A stretch of 64,000 bases of DNA from Macrocystis pyrifera (Eukaryota > Sar > Phaeophyceae > Laminariales > Laminariaceae): NCBI GenBank assembly GCA_031763025.1, contig JASSKH010000017.1, positions 6,171,361-6,235,360 of the forward strand, written 5' to 3'. Numbering within the stretch: position 1 is the stretch's first letter; every line of letters starts with the position of its first letter. The translations under genes and the position numbers were made by a program. Positions 47,849 through 59,914 of the stretch are shown one piece after another. The notes under the pieces are model-generated. The model ran no database searches, was not told the DNA's origin, and saw only the letters and a program-made list of their open reading frames with translations.

Positions 47849-47953
47849 TTACGGGGGGCCATAGCAAATAGGACCAAGTATTGTTAGTAAAATTATGGAA
47901 ATATATGGGTGTTTGTGTGCACCGTAGGTCCTATTAACTATGGTCCCCCGTAA
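47849..47953. mobile_element. Palindromic MITE, copy 10
   Basis: 105 bp; its internal sequence is closest to copy 3. Confidence 0.85.
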
Positions 47954-48636
47954 TAATATTAGTTACCAATATTAATAGTTGCTGCCCCGAGGTGCCGACT
48001 ATCCGACTTGTTGGGTTACCATACTTGCAGAAGGATTGTTGAACGCGGTAAACGTACGTGCGTGCACTATGTTTTTGGGGGGCGTGGCCTCCTCTCGGTC
48101 GAGTTGGGCTGATTTTGCTCGATTGCCTGTCTTACGCCGGCAGGTCGGCTGGTCACCAACTGGCTGGCCACCAGCTGGCTTCGCTAGCCGATTTGCCGAC
48201 TATAGTCAGATAGGCACCTACCGACTGCTTGTTGCAGTAGCCGTGAGGGCCTGCCGACTGACAGCTCTACTGCTTGTTGCAGTAAGAGTTCAAGACCAGT
48301 ACGTACTGCTGTACTTGGTCAGAGATGGGGTGCGGCTATATAACCTTCCGCGTGCTATATACGAGTGTCGTGCTGCGCCTATCTCGTCGTAGTGGGGGGG
48401 CACCAGGGAAGCGGACATTTCACGCTGCGCTCGGTAGTGGGTGCACATATAGGTGCAAGGCATTGATCGCACGACCCAAACGGCTCAGTAATGTTCTTAC
48501 TGCTGTTGGACCAAGCCAGGTACGAAACTGCTGCTGCACTTGGTGTATGACAGAACAGCAGCACACGAGGCAGCAGTGATCGGCAGCTTGCAGCATAAAA
48601 AGGGATGACACTGCCTCTATTCTTTACCGTGCTCAC

Positions 48637-48807
48637 CTTCGCGGAGGCGATCAACCGAGCCCTAGCAGCCGTGATTTTGTCGAGCGCAACCTTTAGCCTC
48701 TGCACTAGCGCGTCCATGATTCCCCTGCTGCGCCCCAGCAACCCCACACCGTATATTACTAACGACGCGAGGGCGACAGCAGTTGATTCGATCCGCGAGC
48801 TCAAAAG
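48637..48807 (-). CDS. Candidate exon, hydrophobic/amphipathic peptide
   Basis: 57 codons lie between a CTAG acceptor and a good donor (AAG|GTGAGC), phase 0 at both ends. The peptide contains STAVALASLVIYGVGLL (a possible membrane segment) followed by a helical stretch DALVQRLKVALDKITAARAR. No family is recognised and no neighbouring exon is certain. A 174-codon open frame directly upstream (49332-48808) ends at the TAG that forms the acceptor; I cannot say whether it is coding. Confidence 0.3.
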
Positions 48808-50794
48808 CTAGAAGACGCCGTACCCCCGTAGATACAGCTGCCGTAGGATCAACGCCACCAGGCTGCTATTCAAAAACGAGGTAAACCTTGACGCACAGAA
48901 GGAGGTGTGGGAAATATACTTCAGTGTTATCTCTCTGCCTGTTATCCCTCTCCCGAGTCTCGAGAGATGCCGCAATGGAATGGAAAAACTGAAAACGCTC
49001 TGCTGGTGCGGGCCAATGGAGTTCAACACCTTGGAGAAGGATGTAGCAATCGGAAACTGCCTGTTTTTGTTTTTCGTAGGAACGCAGCAGGTGTGTGTGG
49101 GATCTGGGATCTGGTTGAAGATCCACGTGACAGATTGTACAACAGCTGTTGGTTGTGTGCTCTGCAAGAGGTTTGTTACACCAGATGCCGAACCCGCTGC
49201 ATCGTTCGTCCAGACCATACACATTGGACACTGGGAGCTGGGGGGGGCATTGTAGCGTTTTTCCTGTGAGCCAATGAATAAATGCCACCCTTTCCCAAAA
49301 GGAATCATCAGCCAATTACCAACAGCCACCACATTCCCAAGCTAAGACATACTGAGGGTAACGTACGTGATACCAGGTAGGTGCTAAGTAGCCTGCGTGA
49401 CTATATCGCACGCCCGCACATAGCACCAGAGTGGCATGTCATGTACCTGGCTGGTATCACGTGTATGTCGCACGTAAAACTTTCACTTGTACGTGTGTTC
49501 TCCTCCGTATATCATTCCTTTCTACAGCAGTATTAACATGTTAATAGTAGAGGTTATTTTACTCTTCTTGGGTTTTTCGTAGCGGCCAAATCCCAAACCA
49601 CTACTACCTGTAAGATCCTTGAAGACGATTCTTGACCCCGATTATCGCGATTTCTTGACCTCGATCTTGAACGCAACAAGGGGAGTTTGGCATTTCGGCA
49701 ACAATGTAATACGTAAAAGGAGTGCGATATGTGATACCTGGCAGCGGTATGTGATATATGACACAACAGTCAGACAGGGTCTGGCTACGACATGGGGTGA
49801 CCCAGCATGTTCTAGAGCAGAGTACACATGGCATGGAGCATGGGAAGTTGAAATTCCATGAAGAAGAAGTGCCCACCAGGTGGCCAGGGGTGTGGCACTT
49901 GCGCAATGTAATTAATAGCTGGTACCTGGCACGTACGTAGTACGAGCAAGACGTTCAGGACACCACCCCTTTTTTAGCACGCGAGCTACCAACAAAACCG
50001 TCCAACGTGCGCACACCGCTGTCGTTACGCCTCGGCATCTCCCCATTAAGTTAGATTGGCTTCTTCACCCGCAACCAAACGTGGTACTAACTGCATACCT
50101 GGTAATACATTCGAGACGATATTTGCAGCCAGCGTTCAGTCGGCGTACTCGCAGCACCACCGCCATATACACCGCGTGATCGATTCCCGCTCGGCGCACA
50201 AGAAGAGTTCAAAGTTGAATTTTGGTTGGTGGCTCTGTTCTTTACCCTCCCACCAACAACAATCAGCAGCTGATGGCTGTCACGCAGACGAAAATAAGCC
50301 AAGCTCGTCATTCTCCTGTGAAGCAATGCCCCGACCCTTGCCCACGCGTATGACTACGCCTACCTGTGCAATCAGCAAGCGGTCGAGCACCTCTCTCTCG
50401 GAACGCTGGTGCAACTGTTGAGCTTCGCCTATACGAAACATTAACCCACTCTCTCTCTCTCTTTCTCCCTTTCTCATTTTGCTTTCTCCCTCCACCACCC
50501 ACCCCGCCCCTTCCGTACAGCCGCTGCGTCGAAGCGTGAGCTATTTTCACGCCGCGAATTTACGCCAGGGTTATGCCGTAGTAATCCCCCCTCCCTGCCC
50601 CACCCACCCCCCCCCCTCTCTCTCATACGTCGGACGCGACGACCAGCACAAAACAAAACGAACCGAAATGAAACAAAAACAAACAGCCTAAACGCGCGCG
50701 TGTACAATCGGAAATAAGAAAAGGAAGCGTTGACGGGCGGGTCAGGAACAGTTCGGACGCAGCACGCCGCCACCCCGTCGAACCACCGCTGAGA

Positions 50795-53700
50795 CTAGTG
50801 ACCGAATGCCTCGAGCAGCCGCGCTGCGAGTACGGCCTTCAGCCCATCTGTGGGAAGCTTCATTTCCATCAGCTTCTTCTTCAGCTCCGCCACCTGTACG
50901 CGCCAAAAATAAGGCAAACAAAAAAAACCCAACCAATTGCCGCAAGGAGCAAGGACAGCAATTTACGTAGAGGTTAAGTTAATCACGAAGATATAGATAG
51001 GTTAAGTTAATCAGGAAAAATACAGAAGGGAGTTGTTAGACTTCGAGCACATCTTTTTCCTTTTTGGTTTTGGCTTCCCTTGGTTTTCTTCTACTTGCGG
51101 GTAAGAGCTTATGAGCGATCAACGATGAAGCTACTGTAGTCCAATAGCCTATTGTAGTCCAATAGCCTACTGTAGGCCAATACGTTTTTTTTTTGCTATT
51201 GGTTCCCTTGGTTCTCTTCTTTCGGGAGGGAATGTTCATGAGTGATCAACTTTTGAAGCTACTGCTGCCTGTACAATGTCGGATAGGCAAGCGCAATACG
51301 AGTGTATAAATGGGCAGCCGGAACGAATACTAACGAACGAACAAAAACGGAAGAAATAGTACAGCGGTCCGGGTCGCACTATCGCAAACTTGGGGAGGTG
51401 CTAGGGGATCAAGAGCAACCACTATTCGCATGAAATAAGACGCAGAGCGCCAACGAGACCCCCACCAGACGCCAAAACCAGCACCAAAAGCGCGGTCTAT
51501 TCGAAACGCCGTCAAGCCACGGCCTTTTGTAAGGAGGCGTTCTACGATAGAGGTTCACCCTAAAGTTTCCGAGACTTCTACGTACCCCCAAGGTGTAATG
51601 CGGAACACCACGGGGACAAACACATGAATACGACTGATGCTTGAGACGTGTGGGACGCGCACCTTCAATAACTTCAAATATCCCCATATGATCTGTGGTA
51701 CTGTTGTACCTCTTTCGACTAGTGTCCGGTAAGGATGCCGCGGCGTCTCAAAAATGTTTTTTTTTTCCCCTAAATGTGATAACTGATACCTCTTGAGCCT
51801 CTGCGCCGGTGCCGATACCTTGCCCGCCGGGGAAGTATAGTCACGCTCCGGGAGGCGGAAACGAGACAAAACGGCTCCCCATCAAGTACTGCACAACACG
51901 AGCGACAAGGTCCCACACCCCCCCGGACGATTCCAACCTGATTTTCTCAGCAAATATGAGAGAGTGCAAACGCCAAGAGATGCGCGCGCGCGCCTGACAA
52001 TATCTCCGGAAATATATCGACCCAAATATTTCCAAAGCTACGTATCGGTATCGCTGTTGTGTTGTATCCCCCTTCGGTTCTTATAATGGGGAGGGCTAAT
52101 CTTCTCCACACCTCCACCTCTGCTATCATGGGTTTCGTACGTTTTTTTTTTTTAAATTTGATTGTACCGGTAGAGAATACAGTGTTGCTGCCGAGGCATC
52201 GCCAGCGCGAGCTGAGCTTCCGCGGCCTCGCCCCGCGGGAGAATGTAGACCCGCCCCGATCCCTTCACTGGGGATCAGGTGTGGTGGAGATAGCCATCCG
52301 GGGAGAAAACTCTGCGGGTAGGCAACGCTCGTGCTTTTCGGCATTGAGGTGTCGACGACGAGGAGAGCGCGGGCGGCGCAGCGGGGCGGGTGCGCCGGCC
52401 CGGCCCATCTCGCCTACAAATCGGACGCCACCCGTACAGAAACGCCTGAAGATGTACAACTCTGGCCGTAAATGTAGGGATCGCTTGGATATTCTTATGG
52501 GTGTTTGAACGGTCCCTATATATCCGGCCACGGTGGTATCATCACAGCACGCTCGCCCGTACATAAGGCACAACATATCTCCTAAATATTTACTTTTCAG
52601 CGGTCAGCAGCCAATCCGGTGTCCATCCCTATACCCCTCACGCCAAAACAAAAAAAGAGAGTTCGTACTCGTACGTGGAGGCAGGGACTAACGCATGTCC
52701 CATTACCGACAGAGGGAAACAATGGGTCTCTCATCATGGACACAGATGAGTCGGTTTGGCACAACGCCATCGGTACATGAGGAAACCGCCTACCCACAAA
52801 ATCAGCGCCTGAATGCGCCGACAGCCAGCGGGGCAGAATACGCCGCGGCAGCTTTAGTTGCACAGCAGAAATATAGACAGAGCACGCTCAAATAAATCAA
52901 TCCAATCAAAAGGCTTCGACAGTTTCGTTCACTAAATTTCCCATATATCATGTCATCGACGGTTACTTGCACAATGCAAGTACAACAGGTTGAATGCTTC
53001 ACTTGGCGGCGGCGGCGGCGGCGGCGGCCGCGGCGATGCTTCCACGCGGTCGAGGCTCACGCTCGCTCGACGACAAGCACAGACCTTGACCGCGGGGAAG
53101 TCCCCTGGGCCTCGCCGCAAGAGCAAATAACTCTATAGGCCACACGGATGACACCGTTCGGCGCGTTCCGCCAGCAAGCAAACCTCGGGGCCGAAAGCGC
53201 TACAATCTATTATCCAACATCTTCTTAATCGCGGCGCCGCAGAGCAGGCCACCGCGGACCAAACCGATCCCCCGAACGTAAATGCCACCGGACGCGCCGC
53301 CAAACCCGAGCACCGTTACTATTACTACTGTAGCACACCGCCCACCTTAAACCCACCTTAAAAGACTTGATCTCAGACGCGGAGAGCTTCGGTTCCGCCT
53401 CCTCCTCCGCCGCCGCCATCACCTCCTCCTCCGCCATCTCCTCCAAATCCCCTCCCCCCTCCGCAGGCGCAGCCTCCTCCTCTTCCTCCATATCCCCTGC
53501 CCCCTGCGCAGGTGCGGCCTCTTCCTCCTCCTCCTCGTCCATACCCCTTGCCCCCTGCGCAGGTGCGGCCTCTTCCTCCTCCTCCTCGTCCATACCCCCT
53601 GCCCCCTCCCCAGATACGGTGGCCTCTTCCTCCTGCGCCACAACCTCCGCTACCGCCTCGACTGCCGCGTCTGCCGTGTCGTCCATTGGCTCTTCCTCTC

Positions 53701-56700
53701 GTTCCTGCCCCTCTTCGACCATGGCATCGCCATTCCCATCCTCACCCCCCGCGCCCCCCTCCGCCTTCCCCCCCCCTCCGTCCGACGCGGTGGCTTCTTG
53801 TTGTGTACCCTCGCCACTATCGGCTCCAGCTCCAGCCACTTCGCTGCCCCCCTCCCCCTCCCCCTCCTCCTCCCCACCGTCTTCGACATCCATGCCGGAT
53901 GTCGGCGCTGCCGGCAACGCCACTGCCGCAGGAACAGCAACAGCATCACCAGCACCAGCAGCAGGTGCCGCGTCTTGCAACTCCCCTTCTCCGTCAACGT
54001 CTCCGCCGTCTTGGCCTTCCGCGGGCATCGGCGTCACCGCCCCCACCCCCGCCCCAACCCCCGCCTCCGCCGCCGCTGTCACTGCCCCGGTTACCCCCGA
54101 AGAGCCGCCGGGAGAGGAGGACGCCTCTGGCGGCGAGGGGATAGCGGTGAGGGGGTTAGGCCCGCCACCCTCCGCTGCTTCCGAAGCCGAAATTTCGTCG
54201 CTCGCACCCCCATCATCGTCGCCGCCGCTTGCAGCCGAGGCTGGCGGAGGCGAAGCCTTCTCCGGAGCGGCGGCGGCGGCGGCAGGGGCTGGCGCGGCAC
54301 CGTTGGCGACAGCACCGCCACCACCACCACCACCACCACCACCTTGCTTGTAAATTGCTGACGGGATGATACCCGCTTGGATCTTCTTTGAGAGCATTTC
54401 GATCTGTTGTCCGGACCACACCGCCGCGCGGACGAGTCAGAGGGAAGGGGGTATAGAACGGAGATCGAGGGGAGGGGGGGGGGGGGGGGGGGGGGGGGTT
54501 AAAATTAGGGGAGGGGGGTGTACTCGTGTCATGCATGGCCGTAGTCGTACAACCATAGACCCTCACATCCCTACAACGCTGGGACGGAGCACGTCGGGTT
54601 TTCACCGACGAGGCAGACATTGCTTGCACCGAGGGGGGGGGGGTGTACTCGATAGGAGAGGTGTACTCGATCTCATGCATGGCCGTAGTCGTATGACCAT
54701 AGACCCTCGCATCCCTACAATGCCGGGACGGAGCATGTCGGGTTTTCACCGACCAGGCAGACATTGCTTGCACCAAGCGCGAAGCGCCGTGAGGTGTCCG
54801 GCGAGTCGCATGAAGGGTGAGCTACATCCTACTAAGCACCGCTTGTGAGGCGGACTTACATATGGATGACAGCTTCAATGAGTTAGTTTAATTTCCGGTG
54901 TGGCCACTTCCAGAGACAGCAATGGGAGGACTATGTAACTGCCTCTTGGGTGCCTTACCTTGAACACTACGTGATACGATCAATTCCCTTGTGCAGAGTA
55001 AAGGTTCTTCACTTCGCACAAAATATCTAACTAGACGACCAGCTGTGGGCGACCGCCAAAAAAAAAAAAAAAAAAAAAAAAAACGGTACCCTGGATGTCT
55101 AGCTCACGTAGTGAGCGGCATGTTTTACAGTGTCGTTGCCAACCGACGCCAACCCAACCCATATATAATATGTATATAATATATAATTGGGGGGGGGGGC
55201 GGAGGAACTCAAGTCGCGCGACTTGGAGGGCCTGCCCGGAGCACTAGGTTCGAGCAGTACGTGAGGCGGCACACAAGACTTTCCCACCCGCCAGCAGTCG
55301 TTCAGGGTACCCCCCCCTCCACTCCCTCTCAACATGTGTACCGGTGAAGAAAACCGTACGCCTTGGGACCAAAAACTCCTCGTAGGTCTTGCTTGCACAT
55401 GAAATATCAGAGTAAGCCGCGGCGGGTTCCATTCCACCTTTGCTTGCGCCGCAAGGTCAGATTTTTTCCCTCGCCATCGCGCGACCAAAGCTCCGAAACA
55501 CATCCCGATCCCCAGAACAGCAAAAGCGAAACTTTCCACAGCTACAGGTCACAGCCACAGTCACAGACCAACACTCGACCACGATGTGGGCAACACACTC
55601 CGTGTGCGTACTTGCATACAAATCTGGATGGAAACGCAAGCACCGAGCACCGCTTGGGTATTCGTAATGTTAATAATACATGATTATTCTTAATAAATTC
55701 CGTCCAGAATGGAGTGGTACCGCAGTAGATCATAACCCTCCCACACAACCACTGTCGACAGAGGATGCTCCGCTCGTCGCCCCCCCTACGATACCCCGTC
55801 GAGCGCTTGCTGGAATCCCCACCCCTCCCTCCCCGAAGAGCATCCACATCACCCCACGGTGATATATGGGTAAAGTCAGACCAGGGCAGGAAACAAGAAA
55901 GGCTATCCTGCTTGCTTGAAGCAAAGGCAGCCTGCTTGAAGCAAAGTTGGCACAAAAAGCGAAGTCGGTCCACTTGAAGCACGGCCAGTCCGCTTGAAGC
56001 AAAAGACCAGACTGGCTCCTTTCCTCCACATACATACGAAGTACTATTGACAGAGAGCAGCAACAAAGACCCCCCCCAAGCTCCTCGTGAGTCCGTGCCC
56101 GCCTTGACAGTTTTGCGTGCGCACGCCAAGCTAAGCCAAGACAATTAACCAAGCCACATGGGCGAGACAAATATTAATAGTAAAAAAAGGCCAAAGACAC
56201 AAGACAAGTAGCCCAACCAAAGCCCAACCGAACGAAACCAAACCAAAAAGCGAAGCCAAGCAGTGCCAACCAAACCAAACCAGACCAAACCAAGCCAAAA
56301 CTAAATCAAAACCAGATAAACCAAAACCAAACCAAAACCAAAAACAGAATCAAGCCAAAACCAACCCAGAAGCAGCAAACCAAATCAAACCAATCCAAAA
56401 TCAGCACAAACAAAACCAAAACAAAACCAAAACAAAACCAACCCAACCTCGGCGGCGGGGGGGGGGGGGGGGGGGCGTTCTCTCACCTCCTCCACCGTGG
56501 TAGCCTTGGCGATGCGGTCGGCGTAGATGGCTCGGTGCTCGTCCGTCAGCTTCTGCTCGGCCGCCGCCGGAGCCCCCGGGGTGAACGTCTTGGCCTTCTC
56601 GGCCTGCTTGGCCACGTCCTGCATCATCGCCTGCCCCGCCTGCGATCGCGTCAGTCTCCTGGCCGCCTCTCGCTCCTGTCGTTCCGGAAACACCCCCCCC

Positions 56701-59700
56701 CCACCCACCCCCGCGCGCCGGTGGAGAATGTAGACACAAACACACAAAACACACAAGAGCAAGAGCATGAGCAAGGCGAAGAACAAAGACAGGCCAACAG
56801 CAGTTCCACAACAACAAAAAAAAAACGTACACAGACAAATGGGCAAAAGCATATAACAAATGCAGCAACGAGTTGGTGAAAAAAAAGTAAAAACACTTTT
56901 TTTTATTGGCCAATCTTTAGAAATATTTGTTTGAAACAAGTTATTATAGTGACGACAAAACAAGGGCAGCAACAGCGGCGGAAAACAAGCGAAATAAAAA
57001 ACAAAACAGTTATAAATTCACGAAAAAGAGGAAAAACAAATTGGCAAAAACAAAAACAAAAAACAATTTCACTACTCTGCTCTGCTGCGCTGCTCTGTTG
57101 TTGCACCCGGTGCGCTGCTGAGCCGAACAACACACCACAACTCGCTCGCCTTCATCGTGACCTTCTGAAAGTCGAGCTGCTTGAGGCTCGGCACGAGGTT
57201 GATGGTGTAGAGGCGGTAGTACTGCTTGTTGACAACCTCGTTGTGCAGCAAGGACAGCATCGTCAGCTTCGTGCAGCTGCTGAGGCCCTTCAGGTCTCCA
57301 AGGGTGGATAGCTGAGCAGAGCAGGCGGCCGAAAAAAAAAACAGATGAATGGAAGGGGGAGGGGAGGGGAGGGGAAGGGGGGGTAAGACGAAAGTGGACG
57401 CCCTCTTTGACCAAGGCATTTCTTGTCGAAACCTTGGGTCCAACCGTGCGCGAATCGGTGCCAACATTCCCGCTGCGAGCCATCCGTCGTGCGATCTATG
57501 AGCGCGGCGAAGGTCTAGCCGGCAAACCTGCGCCTCCGTCGCGGTGCAAGGCATACTGTTAGCCTCAACCGGGACATACACAAAATAAAAAGAACATTCC
57601 GTCGGCCCATGACTAAACAAAAACAAAGGCGTGCCGTCGGATCTCCACCGAATCTGGGCGGAGTCGTTCCGTCAGTTCTATCTGCACAGAAATAAATAAA
57701 AAGCGTTCCAACTTCGCATTACAGGTGCGGTGGCGGTCGGTCACGATATCCGCAAAAATCGCCCAAAACAAAGTGCCCGGGGGCGTATGCAACCACCCAC
57801 CATAATCAAAACGCCTCCGTAAAAATGATGACATGCTAGAAACCAGACCCCCGACCGCGCCGTTCCCCTAGCTTCTCCTCCGCTACGGCGGTTCCTACTG
57901 TAGTTAGGCCGCGGGGTGGAGCACAAAGACACTCAACACACCAAGTCGGAGGAGGCAAGGACTACTACAGTAACAAAAAACATGCAAGTGGGATTCTATT
58001 GTGGGAATTATGATGTCTCCCCACGCAGGTGGTGGCAGAGGCTGACGCCCACCGACGTTAGTCGATGTTGTAGTAGCAGAAGTACGGCAGTACTTCAGTG
58101 CAGAAGACGATACTTCGATGTTGTAAACACGGCGTTTGTGGCCAACACGGACAGATGGAACAGAAAGACTGGTGGTAGTCCGGGCAGGACGATGGCAGCA
58201 CCCAGGAGTTGGCAAGGGTAGCTACGGTACCTAGAAGAGCCAGAGAGATCACAAAGAGCGAGACTCGTGTACCCGACAACATCGGGTGTTCTACGAATGC
58301 TAACACTAATTCCTCCGCATATGTCACATGCCAACCGGCACTAATCACACCGATCACACATGCTTCTACTACATGAAGTACATAGAACAGCGCTACTGAA
58401 CATTGATCACAAACATAAGGAAGATGCGTAGGCATTTCCATAACACTCTCCCTCAATGAAAGTTGCTTGTGACGTTGCGCTTGCTGTTTTAAGGCACTCA
58501 GTTTCACTATGCCTAGTCGTCTTGTGTACAGGCGGGGGCGGTGATCCTCATCCAAAGTGGTGCTCCGCACACAAGACTTCCTTCCAGGCGGGGGCGGTGA
58601 TCCTCCGCCAAAGTGGTGCTCCGTACACAAGACGACTAGGCATAGTGACGCTGGGTGCCTTAAAACAGCAGGCGCAACGCCAAGCTCAGGCACACTGGGC
58701 GGTCTTCCCACTAGAGCGTCTGCGCGTGCTTGCCGCCGCGCAGCAAAGTGTGGCAGAGCTAACGTATACTTGCTGCTGTTGAACAGACTCGGCCTGTTGG
58801 CATCCGTGCTGCAGCCGAATTCAAGCCTGCACTGAAAGACGTGTAGAATCTGTCTGAGCAATACATCTGTCACGACAAGTTTTACAGATTCATGTTCCTC
58901 AACCCCGAGTTTCCGGGCAAAAATCGAGGCACCTTCTCATCTAGAAACGCAGCGTACAAAGATGATTTTCCAAAATTAGATCTCGTAAGCTGTAATGTTT
59001 TTTTTTAATTGAGTAAAAATAGAACTCACAGCTCCATACGTTAAAAAAACAAACAAACAAACAAACAGATCTCGAAACACAGTCGATACTACGAAATATC
59101 TCAACATCTGATTAAGGTCACCTTGTTGTTGGTTAGGATGAGGCAGGAGAGGCCGGGCAGCTGTGCGCCAAGGTCCAGCGCGATTCTCGACACGTGGTTG
59201 TTGCAGAGCAGGAGGGACGACAAGCGCTTGTACCGCGGGAAGTTGTCGAGCTTCTTGATCTCGTTGTCGGAGAAGTCCATCGCGTCGAACTGGTCCTGGG
59301 TGACCTGTCCCCCCCCCCCCCCCCCCCGACCGAAAAAAAGGCGATGGCAACGGCAAAACCAATGACGACAACAACAACGGCAGCAACAACAGCAGCGGAG
59401 GATACAACATCACCACCACCACCACCACCAACAACATCAACGACGACAACATCAGCAACAACAATGGGTGAGAGAGGAGGAAACAATGACCACGACAGCA
59501 ACAAACACACCGCTACCAACAACATCAGCAACAATAACGAGTGAGAGGGGAGGAAACAACGACGGCGACAGCAACAACAACGGGAGAGAGGGGAGGAAAC
59601 AACGACGGCGACAGCAACAACAACGGGAGAGAGGGGAGGAAACAACGGCAACAGCGACAGCAACAACAACAACACCAACAACAACGACAACAGAAAAAAA

Positions 59701-59882
59701 CAACGACACCATCACCACCACCACCACCACCACCACCACCAACAACAACAACAGCAACAACAACAGCACCACCACCAACAACAACAACATCACCAACACC
59801 ACCACCAACACCACCAACACCACCACCAACAACAGCAACAACAGCAACACCAACAACAACATCAAAAACAACGACACCCATC

Positions 59883-59914
<32 letters not shown>

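Larger units (their letters stand above)
41172..50794. other. Gene-poor region between cytochrome b561 and U2A' genes
   Basis: Holds MITE copies 9 and 10, the 41940-42300 array, small TIR repeats near 43.0 and 43.9 kb, the LINE remnant, the TIR element at 46218-46433, a T-run at about 47635-47660 and two candidate minus-strand exons. A helical open frame at about 50340-50450 (minus, EAQQLHQRSEREVLDRLLIAQ in sense, ending at GTAGGC) might be another exon but is unsupported. Confidence 0.5.

Noticed and set aside
53367-54353. 328-codon plus-strand open frame, Ser/Pro/Ala-rich
   Set aside because: Exact antisense of the long U2A' exon. The minus frame is anchored by U2A' homology on one side and the SAP exon on the other.
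2226-55195. Calling families A and B introner elements outright
   Set aside because: Introners normally span a whole intron; here each element occupies only part of a much longer intron, so only the acceptor-side contribution is claimed.
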